Shown piece after piece: positions 1 through 8,963 of a stretch of DNA of 51,507 nucleotides. Within the stretch, counting starts at the first letter, position 1. Every line of letters begins with the position of its first letter. The notes beneath the pieces were generated by a model that saw nothing but the letters and a program-made list of their open reading frames with translations, had not been told where the DNA came from and did no database searches. This DNA is from CAZLPZ01 sp964561535 (lineage in GTDB: Bacteria > Pseudomonadota > Alphaproteobacteria > Micavibrionales > Micavibrionaceae), in assembly GCA_964561535.1 (NCBI GenBank), contig CAZLPZ010000008.1, forward strand, positions 1 through 51,507, read 5' to 3'. Made by a program: the position numbers and the translations under genes.

Positions 1-67
1 ACGCCATCCATCCAAATAAATCCATCACGGTCGTCAAAGGGGATTAGGGACATTTTTCTTTCCTTTA

Positions 68-1600
68 TTATTCGTTTGATGAATGTGGGGCCGGACTAAT
101 GGATTCGTGTCCATGATCCCCATGATGATGTTGATGGGGGCCTTCATGCCGATGGTCTTGTTTCCCAAAATATCCACCTACCAACATTCCCACAATTGCC
201 ATGATCAGACCTGCGAGTTGCGGCGGCATAATGGGATCTGCCATATCTTCACCGCCCCCGCCACCCGGGAATGCTGACAGAGTAACCCATGTAAATACGC
301 CGAACATGATCGATAATGTCCCGCCCATGACGTTTGCCCGGCTCCAATACACGCCAAAGGCCAATGGCACAAACGCCGCGCACAATGTAACCATGTAGGC
401 GTTTTCAACCATTTCAAAAATAGTTATACCTTCTTGATGAGATAAATAGGCATACCCGGTTACGACAAGAGAGAAACATAGAACAGTGACCCGTAATAAT
501 GTCAGTAAATGTTTATCATCCATTTTGGGCAACATGGGTTTTAAAATATTTTCGGCAAACAAGGCGGATGGGGCTAGCAACGTACCTGACGCGGTCGACA
601 TAATGGCTGATAGCAACGCGCCAAAAAACATCACTTGGGCAAACATGGGCATATGCGACAGGATGAATGTCGGCAGGATTAGTTGTGTATCGCCGTCCGG
701 GCCCATATTCGCCTGTGTTCCAGCCGGGTCAATCATGGTGGCGGCATAGGCGATAAAGATGGGGATAAACGCAAACGCGAAATACAGCGATCCACCTAAA
801 ATGGCCCCGCGCACGGCGGTTTTTTCGTTTTTCGCAGACATGACGCGTTGAAAGACATCTTGTTGAGGGATCGATCCTAATGCCATGGTCAGAAATGTTG
901 CGGTAAAGGCGAGAATGGATGTCAAATTGCCAGCCGGCCAGAAATCAAATTTTTCGGCGTCCGCCGCATGCGTGATTACCGCGCTCGCCCCGCCATCCAC
1001 CATGCCGGTGATCATATAACAGACAATAAGCATCCCAACGCAAATCACAATCATTTGAATAAAATCGGTCATTGCCACCGACCACATCCCGCCAAAAATG
1101 GTGTATAGGACAACGATTGAGACTCCGATCATCATGCCTGCTTCGCGTGTGATCGACCCGTCGGAGAGAACGTTAAAAACAAGGCCAAGCGCCGCGATTT
1201 GGGCCGACACCCATCCGAGATAGGAAATGCAGATCGCGATTGAAATCAATACCTCGACTGTACGGCCATACTTGCGGCGGTAAAAATCACCGATCGTCAG
1301 CAAATTCATACGGTATAGTTTCGCCGCGAAAAAGATCCCCACAAAGATTAAACATGCGGACGCGCCAAACGGGTCGGCAACAATGCCGCCCAATCCCTCA
1401 CCAATAAAGGTAGAGGAGGTGCCCAACACCGTTTCCGCCCCAAACCACGTCGCAAACACGGTAGCCGTTACGATGTACAGGGGCAGTGACCGTCCAGCCA
1501 CCACGTAATCTTTGGATGAATGAACTTGGAGGGCGGCATATAATCCGATGGCAATGGATGCCGCAAGATACAACAGAACGAGTATAACCAAAGTGCTCAT
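68..1600 (-). CDS. Sodium:solute symporter (SSS family) with His-rich tail
   Basis: The 510-aa protein is almost entirely hydrophobic, with about 13 membrane segments, as expected for the SSS family of sodium-coupled importers. The N-terminal half carries the family-like stretches KDYVVAGRSLP (about residues 30-40) and ATWFGAETVLG (about 50-60), which are typical of the first helices that form the sodium and substrate site. The substrate cannot be read from sequence; proline, choline or small carboxylates are all possible. The last 30 residues are soluble and rich in His, Asp and Glu (KQDHRHEGPHQHHHGDHGHE), which is unusual for the family and suggests metal binding. The ATG is preceded by a GGGGAA ribosome site. 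The gene stands alone on the minus strand, and its downstream end reaches the window edge. Confidence 0.9.
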   Translation of the reverse strand: MSTLVILVLLYLAASIAIGLYAALQVHSSKDYVVAGRSLPLYIVTATVFATWFGAETVLGTSSTFIGEGLGGIVADPFGASACLIFVGIFFAAKLYRMNLLTIGDFYRRKYGRTVEVLISIAICISYLGWVSAQIAALGLVFNVLSDGSITREAGMMIGVSIVVLYTIFGGMWSVAMTDFIQMIVICVGMLIVCYMITGMVDGGASAVITHAADAEKFDFWPAGNLTSILAFTATFLTMALGSIPQQDVFQRVMSAKNEKTAVRGAILGGSLYFAFAFIPIFIAYAATMIDPAGTQANMGPDGDTQLILPTFILSHMPMFAQVMFFGALLSAIMSTASGTLLAPSALFAENILKPMLPKMDDKHLLTLLRVTVLCFSLVVTGYAYLSHQEGITIFEMVENAYMVTLCAAFVPLAFGVYWSRANVMGGTLSIMFGVFTWVTLSAFPGGGGGEDMADPIMPPQLAGLIMAIVGMLVGGYFGKQDHRHEGPHQHHHGDHGHESISPAPHSSNE

Positions 1601-2213
1601 GTGATTTTCCCCAGACAGGCGAGAGCTGCGTTTGTATTAGGAGACCCAAAAACCCTATACCCGTCAAGAGGTAATCGAAAGGAGATTATTGTGTTAAAAC
1701 CTGTCATTTTTTATCGATCTTATTTTTATGAGGATTTATTCTGATATTTTTTTTATGGGGCATTATTTTTTTTAGATTCCCCCTTACTTAAGGGAGAAGT
1801 TCATTATTTTATGTTAAATATTTTATTTTCCAATTTCTGAAGTTATAGCGTCGGTCCAGCTGAATAATGAGATGTAAGAGTGGTGAAAATATATGAGTGT
1901 TCTTAAAATCATAGGCGTAGGATTTTCTCGTAAGAGTCCTTTTAAATAGTAGTAAAGGAATATAAGCATACCTTAAATTTAAAGTCAACACTTTATTCTA
2001 AAATTGTTTCTTGGATGACCGCTCGAGATGAATAGTGCTGATCGAATAAAGTGGTACATTTTTCTCTTGGATTGTTTTTAAAAATACTGTAAGAACGAAG
2101 GAAGAACACAAGGAAATGTCCTACGTCCACAAACGGGCCCCGGTAAAATTAATCGTCAAGGACTTCTTTGCGAGGATTCAGTATTATTTAGCCGTTCATA
2201 AGGATGAAGAACA
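1601..2213. other. AT-rich intergenic region
   Basis: About 610 bases without a supported gene lie between the divergent symporter and lipoprotein genes. The stretch is strongly AT-rich and holds one small palindrome (1781-1794). A 60-codon open frame on the minus strand (1809-1991) has no ribosome site and a composition expected by chance. Promoters for both flanking genes should lie here, but I see no clear consensus pair. Confidence 0.5.
1781..1794. repeat. Short CCCTTA/TAAGGG palindrome (family 2)
   Basis: A perfect 6-bp stem with a 2-nt loop is followed by GAGAAGTTC. It resembles the palindromes at 2540, 9266, 27617, 37369 and 42665, so it looks like one member of a dispersed family of C-rich/G-rich mini-palindromes found only between genes. 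Confidence 0.5.
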
Positions 2214-2528
2214 ATGTATAAACATTTGAAATATATTTATATTATTCTGTTATGTACAGTGGTTATAATTGGCTTGCCAGGCTGCGTTGCTGTGTGGGGT
2301 GCTCCTTATAAGATCGAATTTAAGAGCCGTTCGTCAATTACGTTTTCATACGACCCCATGATGGCGAATTGGGGCGAAGTACAAAACATTGCTCAAGCGC
2401 ATTGCGATCAATATAATAAAGACGCGGTAGTACACAAACAAACCCGTTCCGATTGGGGTCTGATGACCGTGGATTATACGTGTAAAAATCGGGGGAAAGA
2501 AGTGAAAGGGGAGAATGATAATAAGTGA
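2214..2528 (+). CDS. Small putative lipoprotein, unknown function
   Basis: This 104-aa protein starts with a basic end and a hydrophobic segment that finishes in the lipobox LPGC at about residues 21-24, so it is probably cleaved by signal peptidase II and lipid-anchored. The mature part contains SYDPMMANWGEVQNIAQAHC, a pattern seen in small alphaproteobacterial lipoproteins without known function, and a second Cys pair (about residues 63 and 90) that could form a disulfide. An AAGGATGAAGAACA ribosome site precedes the ATG. The gene is monocistronic: the next gene, nuoF, is 134 bases away, beyond a palindrome. I do not recognise a named family. Confidence 0.65.
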   Translation: MYKHLKYIYIILLCTVVIIGLPGCVAVWGAPYKIEFKSRSSITFSYDPMMANWGEVQNIAQAHCDQYNKDAVVHKQTRSDWGLMTVDYTCKNRGKEVKGENDNK

Positions 2529-2539
2529 GTCTTCACTTC

Positions 2540-2553
2540 CCCCTTTCAAGGGG
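2540..2553. repeat. Short CCCCTT/AAGGGG palindrome (family 2)
   Basis: A perfect 6-bp stem with a TC loop is followed by GAGAACTGTTCTGAATTTCTT. The trailing GTTCT...AATTTCTT is shared with the copy at 9266 upstream of nuoL. It lies between the lipoprotein gene and nuoF and could act as a weak terminator, but it has no T-run directly after the stem. Confidence 0.5.
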
Positions 2554-2662
2554 AGAACTGTTCTGAATTTCTTATCTTCCTCTTCCCAAACCGCATAAAC
2601 CGCGTATGATAGAGACGATTTAGCTTCGTTTCTCTCTTTCCGTTTACCCTGCGCGGTGCCCC

Positions 2663-3946
2663 ATGCTCTCTGATTCTGATCGTATTTTTACCAATCTGTA
2701 TGGGTGGGAATCTTTTGCTCTTGAACAGGCGCGTGCACGCGGCGATTGGGACGGCACGGCGGCGATCATCACAAAGGGCCGCGACTGGATTATCGACGAA
2801 ATGAAAAAATCGGGCCTGCGCGGGCGGGGCGGGGCGGGGTTCCCGACCGGTATGAAATGGTCGTTTATGCCGAAAGATGACGGCAAGCCCCATTATCTGG
2901 TGATTAACGCTGATGAATCCGAGCCCGGGACGTGCAAGGACCGTGATATTTTACGCCATGACCCTCATAAATTAATCGAGGGTGCATTACTCGCCGGATT
3001 TGCGATTGGCGCCCACCGGGCCTATATATACGTGCGCGGCGAATTTTATAATGAAGCATCGAATGTGGTACAGGCGATCCGTCAGGCGTATGACACAGGA
3101 TTATTGGGCAAAAATGCCGCCGGGTCCGGGTGGGATTTTGATGTCGTCTTGCACCGCGGGGCGGGGGCGTATATTTGCGGGGAAGAGTCTGCCTTACTCA
3201 ACAGTCTTGAAGGACGCAAGGGGGAACCGCGGAATAAACCGCCGTTCCCGGCGAGTGCGGGGTTATATTCATGCCCAACCACGGTCAATAACGTTGAGAC
3301 AATTGCATCGGTGCCAACCATTTTGCGCCGCGGGGGCGGGTGGTTTTCGGGGATCGGGCCGAATGAAAAAAATACGGGAACGAAATTATTTTGCATTTCG
3401 GGTCACGTGAATAATCCGTGCAATGTGGAAGAGGCCATGGGCATTCCTATGAAAGAATTGATCGAGCGGCATGCGGGAGGCGTTCGCGGGGGATGGGATA
3501 ATGTGCTGGCCGTAATCCCTGGTGGGTCGTCGACACCGTTATTACCACGCGCGATTTGTGACACGGTAACGATGGATTTTGATAGTTTACGCGCCGTGCA
3601 ATCGGGCTTGGGAACTGCCGGCTTGATCGTGATGGATAAATCGACTGATATCGTCGCTGCGATTGCGCGATTGTCCTATTTTTATATGCATGAAAGTTGC
3701 GGTCAATGCACGCCGTGCCGCGAAGGGACGGGATGGATGTGGCGCATTATGACGCGTATAGCAAACGGTAACGCGCGGGTGGATGAAATTGACACGTTGC
3801 TCGAAATTTCCAAGGAGATCGAAGGTCACACCATTTGCGCCCACGGTGATGCATCGGGCTGGCCGATCCAAGGATTAATGCGTCATTTCCGTCCATTGGT
3901 CGAGGAACGGTTACTCGCCGCACGTAAAACGGCAAAGGCGGCGTGA
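2663..3946 (+). CDS. nuoF: NADH-quinone oxidoreductase subunit F
   Basis: NuoF is the NADH-oxidising flavoprotein of complex I, located on the peripheral arm in the cytoplasm. It carries FMN and the first 4Fe-4S cluster (N3). The FMN/NADH-binding glycine motif GRGGAGFPTG is at about residues 54-63, NADESEPGTCKDR follows near 85, GAGAYICGEESAL is near 170, and the cluster motif ESCGQCTPCREGTG is near 343-356. The length of 427 aa is normal. The ATG gives the expected short N-terminus, although there is no strong ribosome site. It is the first nuo gene in the window: directly upstream is a lipoprotein gene and not nuoE, so nuoA-E must lie elsewhere or have been separated from this block. Confidence 0.97.
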   Translation: MLSDSDRIFTNLYGWESFALEQARARGDWDGTAAIITKGRDWIIDEMKKSGLRGRGGAGFPTGMKWSFMPKDDGKPHYLVINADESEPGTCKDRDILRHDPHKLIEGALLAGFAIGAHRAYIYVRGEFYNEASNVVQAIRQAYDTGLLGKNAAGSGWDFDVVLHRGAGAYICGEESALLNSLEGRKGEPRNKPPFPASAGLYSCPTTVNNVETIASVPTILRRGGGWFSGIGPNEKNTGTKLFCISGHVNNPCNVEEAMGIPMKELIERHAGGVRGGWDNVLAVIPGGSSTPLLPRAICDTVTMDFDSLRAVQSGLGTAGLIVMDKSTDIVAAIARLSYFYMHESCGQCTPCREGTGWMWRIMTRIANGNARVDEIDTLLEISKEIEGHTICAHGDASGWPIQGLMRHFRPLVEERLLAARKTAKAA

Positions 3947-4011
3947 AGAATCATATGGATTTTGTTCAGTCACAGCATATTTAAAATATTGAAATTTATA
4001 GGTTATCTAAA

Positions 4012-6072
4012 ATGCCAAAATTAAAAATTAACAACACTGAAATCGATGTCGCACCAGGGACATCGATCCTTCAAGCAGCGGAACAATTGGGTGTCGAAAT
4101 CCCGCGGTTTTGTTACCACGATAAATTATCGGTCCCAGCGAATTGCCGGATGTGTCTGGTTGAGGTCAAGGGGTCGCCCAAACCGGTGGCATCATGTGCG
4201 ATGGCCTGTGGTGATAATATGGAAGTATTTACCGATAGTCCCATGAGTAAAAAAGCGCGTAACGGCGTCATGGAAATGTTGTTGATCAACCACCCTCTTG
4301 ATTGCCCTATCTGTGATCAGGGAGGTGAATGCGATTTGCAAGATCAGGCCGTGGCATACGGATTTGATCGTTCGCGGTATTATGAATCAAAACGCGCCGT
4401 ACCGGATAAAGATATCGGGCCATTGGTTAAAACCGTGATGACGCGGTGCATTCAATGCACGCGATGTGTCCGGTTTTGTGATGAGATTGCGGGCACGGCC
4501 GAATTGGGTCTGATGAACCGCGGCGAAAACGTGGAAATTGGCCCATTTGTTGATCGCCCCGTGACCACCGAAATGTCCGGAAACCTGGTTGATGTCTGCC
4601 CGGTTGGGGCCCTTACCAACAAACCTTATGCATTCGCGGCACGCCCATGGGAATTGCGTAAAGTTGATTCAATTGACGTGATGGATGCCGTTGGGTCAAA
4701 CATCCGCATCGATGTGCGCGGCAATGCCGTGATGCGCGTTCTGCCCCGCCTGAATGAAGACGTGAACGAAGAATGGATTGGCGATCGTACGCGCTATGCG
4801 ATTGACGGGCTGAAATACGCACGGCTTGACCGCCCGTATGTCCGTGATTCGGGTACGCAAAAATTACGATCTTGCACGTGGGACGAGGCATTGCAAACGG
4901 TTGCAGACGCAATGAAACGTACGCCATCTGATAAAATGTGCGTGCTGTCGGGCGATCTTCCTGCTGTTGATGAATTGGTTGTGATTAAAGATTTATTCCA
5001 AAAAATGGGCAGCAATCATTATGAATGCCGTACGATGGGCGCGATGGTCGATACATCGACGCGCGGCGCGTATTTGTTTAACACCGGGATCGCCGGGATT
5101 GAGCAAGCCGACGCGATTGTGATGATTGGTGCGAACCCGCGGGTTGAGGCCACGATGGTGAATGCGCGCATTCGCAAAACTTGGCTGCAATCCAATAAAC
5201 GCCTGCCTGTGGCCATCATTGGCGAAAACGCGGATCTGACATATCCCACCATGTATTTGGGGGATGGGGTCGAAGCGATTGAAGATTTGGCTACAGGTAA
5301 AGGGGCGTTTGCGGATATCTTGAAAAAGGCTCAACATCCCATGTTTATCGTCGGGGTGGGGGCGTTGCAACGGGTGGATGGCCCATCGATTGTAAAACGT
5401 ATATATGATATTGCACGTCAATATAATGTAATTCGAGAGGGTTGGAACGGGTGGAATATCCTTCACCTGGCCGCCGCGCGCGTGGGTGCCCTTGATATCG
5501 GGTTCCATGGCATGTTCGATATCACGACCCAGGATTTTATTTATTTGATGAATGCGGATACTGATTTTGTGATGGACCGTATACATAAGGACGCGTTTGT
5601 GGTGTACCAGGGGCATCATGGTGATCGCGGGGCCGCACGGGCCGATGTGATTTTACCGGGCGCGGCCTATACGGAAAAAAATGCGATTTACGTTAATATG
5701 GAAGGTCGTGTCCAACAAACGCGGATGGCGGTTGCCCCGATTGGCGAGGCGCGTGAAGATTGGAAAATCATTCGCGCCCTGTCCGATGTATTAGGCAAGA
5801 CGTTGCCCTATAACACGCATGCTGATTTAAGGGACCGGATTATTACGGAATGGCCGCATTTGGGGCGGTTTGATGTATGCGAATCCTCACCGATGCCCGA
5901 TACGATTGGACGGGCCGGTAATATTGGACGCACCGGATTTATCAACGCCGTGCGCAATTATTACCGAACGAATGTGGTGACGAATGCCTCGCCCACGATG
6001 GCGGAATGCGTGCGGGTGTTTCAAGGTGGCGGGCAGGGGATAGGGAAAAGTGCCGAAAGGAATGTGGCATAA
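4012..6072 (+). CDS. nuoG: NADH-quinone oxidoreductase subunit G
   Basis: NuoG is the large iron-sulfur subunit that carries electrons from NuoF along the peripheral arm. The N-terminal ferredoxin-like domain has the 2Fe-2S ligands in FCYHDKLSVPANCRMC (about residues 34-49) and a later Cys in VASCAM. A His plus three Cys set follows in HPLDCPICDQGGECDLQ (about 92-108). A further 4Fe-4S set is in CIQCTRCVRFC near 147, with its last ligand in VDVCPVGAL near 198. The rest is a molybdopterin-oxidoreductase-like fold. At 686 aa it matches the alphaproteobacterial and mitochondrial form and not the longer E. coli type. It sits 65 bases after nuoF and abuts nuoH with no spacing. Confidence 0.97.
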   Translation: MPKLKINNTEIDVAPGTSILQAAEQLGVEIPRFCYHDKLSVPANCRMCLVEVKGSPKPVASCAMACGDNMEVFTDSPMSKKARNGVMEMLLINHPLDCPICDQGGECDLQDQAVAYGFDRSRYYESKRAVPDKDIGPLVKTVMTRCIQCTRCVRFCDEIAGTAELGLMNRGENVEIGPFVDRPVTTEMSGNLVDVCPVGALTNKPYAFAARPWELRKVDSIDVMDAVGSNIRIDVRGNAVMRVLPRLNEDVNEEWIGDRTRYAIDGLKYARLDRPYVRDSGTQKLRSCTWDEALQTVADAMKRTPSDKMCVLSGDLPAVDELVVIKDLFQKMGSNHYECRTMGAMVDTSTRGAYLFNTGIAGIEQADAIVMIGANPRVEATMVNARIRKTWLQSNKRLPVAIIGENADLTYPTMYLGDGVEAIEDLATGKGAFADILKKAQHPMFIVGVGALQRVDGPSIVKRIYDIARQYNVIREGWNGWNILHLAAARVGALDIGFHGMFDITTQDFIYLMNADTDFVMDRIHKDAFVVYQGHHGDRGAARADVILPGAAYTEKNAIYVNMEGRVQQTRMAVAPIGEAREDWKIIRALSDVLGKTLPYNTHADLRDRIITEWPHLGRFDVCESSPMPDTIGRAGNIGRTGFINAVRNYYRTNVVTNASPTMAECVRVFQGGGQGIGKSAERNVA

Positions 6073-7083
6073 ATGATCGAATTTATGAATCTATACGGTA
6101 TGGATTTTTTATGGGCCCTGTTGCACATCGGTGCGATTGTCGGCGCGGTGCTGTTTGGGGTGGCGTACCTGACGTACGCCGAACGCAAAGTCTTGGGCGC
6201 GATGCAGCGGCGTCAAGGGCCGATGACGGTTGGTCCCTTTGGCCTGTTGCAACCCATTGCCGACGGCGTCAAACTTCTGTCAAAAGAATCGATCCTGCCC
6301 ACAAACGCGCATAAACCGGTTTTTCTGTTGGCCCCGATGTTGTTATTTACGTTGGCGTTACTCGCGTGGGCGGTTATTCCGATTGATGCAAAAATTGTTC
6401 TCGCGAACATTAACGTCGGTATTTTGTTTTTGTTCGCGATCTCGTCGATGGGTGTGTATGGAATCATCATGGCGGGATGGGCATCAAATTCAAAATACGC
6501 GTTCCTCGGGGGGATGCGGTCGGCATCGCAAATGGTATCCTATGAAGTATCGATGGGATTGGTGATTGTGTGCGTGTTGTTGACGACCGGTACGTTGAAT
6601 CTGACTGGTATTGTTGAGGCCGCGCGGCCATGGTGGATGGTTGCGTTACTGTTCCCAATGTTCATTGTGTTTTTGGTGTCGATTTTGGCCGAAACCAACC
6701 GCGCGCCGTTTGATTTGGCCGAGGGCGAATCGGAATTATCGGGTGGGTTTATGGTTGAATATTCATCCATGACATTTGCGTTATTTTTCTTGGGCGAATA
6801 TGCGAATATGATTTTGATGTCGGCGATCACGACTGTGTTATTCCTGGGCGGATGGTTGCCGCCGTTTGGGATCGCGGCGTTGGCTGTTGTGCCGGGGTGG
6901 ATTTGGTTTATTTTAAAAATCTGCGCTGTGTTGTTTTTCTTTATCTGGGCGCGGGCGTCTTTTCCGCGGTATCGCTATGACCAATTGATGCGATTGGGGT
7001 GGAAGGTGTTCTTGCCGCTGTCGTTGATTTGGGTTGTCGTGGTGTCCGGCGTGTTGGTATATACGGGGAGTTTGCCGGGGTGA
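6073..7083 (+). CDS. nuoH: NADH-quinone oxidoreductase subunit H
   Basis: NuoH is the membrane subunit that joins the peripheral arm to the proton-pumping arm and forms much of the quinone chamber. The 336-aa protein has eight or so membrane helices. It also has the conserved loop motifs YAERKVLGAMQRRQGP (about residues 35-50) and ETNRAPFDLAEGESEL (about 205-220), which are diagnostic of the family. The ATG follows the nuoG stop directly, so the two genes are likely translationally coupled. The stop codon overlaps a GTG start of the next gene. Confidence 0.97.
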   Translation: MIEFMNLYGMDFLWALLHIGAIVGAVLFGVAYLTYAERKVLGAMQRRQGPMTVGPFGLLQPIADGVKLLSKESILPTNAHKPVFLLAPMLLFTLALLAWAVIPIDAKIVLANINVGILFLFAISSMGVYGIIMAGWASNSKYAFLGGMRSASQMVSYEVSMGLVIVCVLLTTGTLNLTGIVEAARPWWMVALLFPMFIVFLVSILAETNRAPFDLAEGESELSGGFMVEYSSMTFALFFLGEYANMILMSAITTVLFLGGWLPPFGIAALAVVPGWIWFILKICAVLFFFIWARASFPRYRYDQLMRLGWKVFLPLSLIWVVVVSGVLVYTGSLPG

Positions 7084-7364
7084 CAAACCGCCAGTATAAA
7101 ACATACCGCCATTATAAAGGTGGATTGTACCTGAAAATCTGCGATGCTTTGCATACGGAAACAGACGAGATGATGACAGTGTATGTCTGCGCCGTACGCG
7201 GCACCGTGTATACGCGGCCCAAGGCAATGTTTGACGAAACGGTGACAACCGTTGATTATACAGGGCCGCGGTTCATTCCGGTGGCGGATGGATTGACAAA
7301 AGACCAGGCCAAAGGTTTTTTTAAGAATGATGCAACCCTGACGAAAGTCGGGGGCCAGATTTAA
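7080..7364 (+). CDS. DUF1653-family protein inside the nuo operon
   Basis: The 94-aa product begins at a GTG that overlaps the nuoH stop in a GTGA arrangement, a strong sign of translational coupling. The sequence follows the DUF1653 pattern: an N-terminal YRHYKGGLY, then DALHTETDE, a VYVCAVRG strand, a TRPKAMFDE motif, and a final RF pair. This small beta-rich family has no known activity. Its placement between nuoH and nuoI is not standard for complex I operons, and no complex I role is known for the family. The gap to nuoI holds a short hairpin (7382-7401). Identification rests on motif memory and was not searched. Confidence 0.8.
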   Translation: MTNRQYKTYRHYKGGLYLKICDALHTETDEMMTVYVCAVRGTVYTRPKAMFDETVTTVDYTGPRFIPVADGLTKDQAKGFFKNDATLTKVGGQI

Positions 7365-7381
7365 TTTGAAATTAAGTTTGG

Positions 7382-7401
7382 ATACCGGCTTTCGCCGGTA
7401 T
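7382..7401. repeat. Palindromic repeat, half element (family 1)
   Basis: A perfect 8-bp stem (ATACCGGC/GCCGGTAT) with a TTTC loop is followed by GGCA. It is similar to half of the longer two-hairpin repeats at 7941, 18855, 23781 and elsewhere. It lies between the DUF1653 gene and nuoI. Confidence 0.6.
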
Positions 7402-7444
7402 GGCAATTTGAGTAAGATGGCGAAAGGGATTGGGGATAAAAAAT

Positions 7445-7933
7445 ATGGCGACCGTCAATGTGCTTAAATCATTTCTGCTGTACGAAATCGTTAAGGGGAT
7501 GTTGCTCACCTTAAAATATGTATTTTTCGTACCGCGGGTCACAATCAATTATCCATTTGAAAAGGGGCCGATTTCCCCCCGGTTTCGGGGTGAACATGCT
7601 CTACGCAGGTATGCGAACGGTGAAGAACGGTGTATTGCTTGTAAATTGTGCGAGTCTGTGTGTCCGGCCCAGGCCATCACGATCGAGGCCTCCCCGCGCG
7701 ACGACGGGTCGCGTCGAACGACGCGATATGATATTGATATGACCAAATGTATATATTGTGGATTATGCCAAGAAGCCTGTCCGGTGGATGCCATTGTCGA
7801 GGGGCCGAATTTTGAATATGCAACCGAAACGCGTGAAGAATTATTTTACAATAAACAAAAATTGCTGGACAATGGTGACCGATGGGAAGCGCAAATCGCT
7901 TCGAATTTGGTCAAAGATGCCCCGTATCGCTAG
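7445..7933 (+). CDS. nuoI: NADH-quinone oxidoreductase subunit I
   Basis: NuoI is the 8-iron ferredoxin-like subunit that carries clusters N6a and N6b and passes electrons towards the quinone site. The two canonical motifs are CIACKLCESVCP (about residues 59-70) and CIYCGLCQEACP (about 98-109), each with the fourth Cys-Pro. An amphipathic N-terminus (LLYEIVKGMLLTLKYVF) fits contact with the membrane arm. The length of 162 aa is normal. I chose the ATG at 7445 over an upstream TTG because the protein then starts at the usual point and AAAGGGA lies upstream. Confidence 0.97.
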   Translation: MATVNVLKSFLLYEIVKGMLLTLKYVFFVPRVTINYPFEKGPISPRFRGEHALRRYANGEERCIACKLCESVCPAQAITIEASPRDDGSRRTTRYDIDMTKCIYCGLCQEACPVDAIVEGPNFEYATETREELFYNKQKLLDNGDRWEAQIASNLVKDAPYR

Positions 7934-7940
7934 TAAAATA

Positions 7941-8010
7941 TAGTCCCGGTAAAGGCCGGGACTTCGAGATTTATATAAGAACTAGGTCCCGACCTTTACC
8001 GGGGCGACAC
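7941..8010. repeat. Two-hairpin palindromic repeat (family 1)
   Basis: The element has two hairpins in opposite orientation: TCCCGGTAAAGGCCGGGAC at the left and GTCCCGACCTTTACCGGGG at the right. The right half is close to the reverse complement of the left, so the whole can also fold as one long stem. It fills the gap between nuoI and nuoJ and must be transcribed in the nuo mRNA. Confidence 0.8.
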
Positions 8011-8025
8011 TTGAGAGAATTAATC

Positions 8026-8634
8026 ATGATTATCGCTCTTACCTTTTATCTTTTCTCCTTTATCCTGACCCTGTCGGCAGGCGCTGTGATTATGGCACGG
8101 CATCCGGTGCATTCGGTGCTGTTCTTGATCCTCGCGTTTTTTAATGCGGCAGGGTTATTTATATTATTGGGGGCTGAATTTATCGCCATGTTGTTGGTGA
8201 TTGTGTATGTGGGTGCGGTCGCTGTGTTGTTCTTGTTCGTTGTCATGATGCTCGATATGTCATTTTCCGATTTGCGCAAGGGCGCGATGCAATATGTGGG
8301 CATGGGCGGTGTTTTGGGCGGTGTATTGATGGTGGAATTGATTACCCTCTATGCTGCCGGTGGATTTGGCGCGCGTACAGCACCGATTATTTCGGGGGCG
8401 GAGACTGTACAAAATACCCAAGCCTTGGGTCGCGTGTTGTATACCGATTATATTTTACCGTTCCAATTGTCGGGGTTGGTTTTATTTGTCGCGATGATTG
8501 GGGCGATTGTGTTAACTCATCGGGTGCGGTCGGGGGTACGGCGGCAGTCGGTCGCGGGGCAAAACGCAACGCGCGCCCGCGATGTTTTGGAGATTCGGGC
8601 CGTTGTGTCCGGGGCAGGAGTCGAAAATGTTTGA
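8026..8634 (+). CDS. nuoJ: NADH-quinone oxidoreductase subunit J
   Basis: NuoJ is a small membrane subunit of complex I. The first 100 residues hold three to four helices with the family features VIMARHPVHSVLFLIL and LLGAEFIAMLLVIVYVGAVA; the latter contains the pi-bulge helix that couples quinone chemistry to pumping. The ATG at 8026 begins MIIALTFYLFS, the normal start. A longer in-frame reading would run back into nuoI and the repeat and is not credible. The C-terminus (about residues 165-202) is basic and less conserved. The gene overlaps nuoK by 8 bases. Confidence 0.95.
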   Translation: MIIALTFYLFSFILTLSAGAVIMARHPVHSVLFLILAFFNAAGLFILLGAEFIAMLLVIVYVGAVAVLFLFVVMMLDMSFSDLRKGAMQYVGMGGVLGGVLMVELITLYAAGGFGARTAPIISGAETVQNTQALGRVLYTDYILPFQLSGLVLFVAMIGAIVLTHRVRSGVRRQSVAGQNATRARDVLEIRAVVSGAGVENV

Positions 8635-8938
8635 GATTGGGTTATTACATTATTTAACTGTGGCGGCGGTGATTTTTACCTTGGGTGTTTTTGGCATATT
8701 CCTGAACCGCAAAAACTTGATTATCATTCTGATGTCGATTGAATTGATGTTATTGGCGGTGAATATTAATTTTGTCGCGTTTTCAGCGTTCATGGGCGAT
8801 ATCGCGGGCCAGGTATTTACGATGTTTATTCTGACAGTGGCCGCAGCCGAGGCGGCAATTGGTTTAGCCATCCTGGTTGTTTATTTCCGAAACCGCGGGA
8901 GTATTGCGGTTGAGGAGTTGTCAGAATTGCGAGGGTAG
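8627..8938 (+). CDS. nuoK: NADH-quinone oxidoreductase subunit K
   Basis: NuoK is the small antiporter-like subunit of the membrane arm. The 103-aa protein has three helices and the family stretches FLNRKNLIIILMSIELMLL (about residues 25-43, with the functional Glu in IELM) and TVAAAEAAIGLAI (about 67-79, with the second Glu). The ATG at 8627 gives the typical length and overlaps the end of nuoJ by 8 bases, which suggests coupled translation. A GGGGCAGGAG ribosome site lies in the 3' end of nuoJ. Confidence 0.96.
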   Translation: MFEIGLLHYLTVAAVIFTLGVFGIFLNRKNLIIILMSIELMLLAVNINFVAFSAFMGDIAGQVFTMFILTVAAAEAAIGLAILVVYFRNRGSIAVEELSELRG

Positions 8939-8963
8939 GGGAATTTAACAGTTAGGGGAGTAA

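Noticed and set aside
4993..5619. Long open frame on the minus strand inside nuoG (208 codons)
   Set aside because: It lies wholly inside a well-supported iron-sulfur subunit gene, has no ribosome site, and its composition is that of a reverse-complement shadow.
7941..8010. The repeat between nuoI and nuoJ as a terminator ending the first half of the nuo operon
   Set aside because: The hairpins are strong, but no T-run follows either stem, and the downstream genes need read-through.
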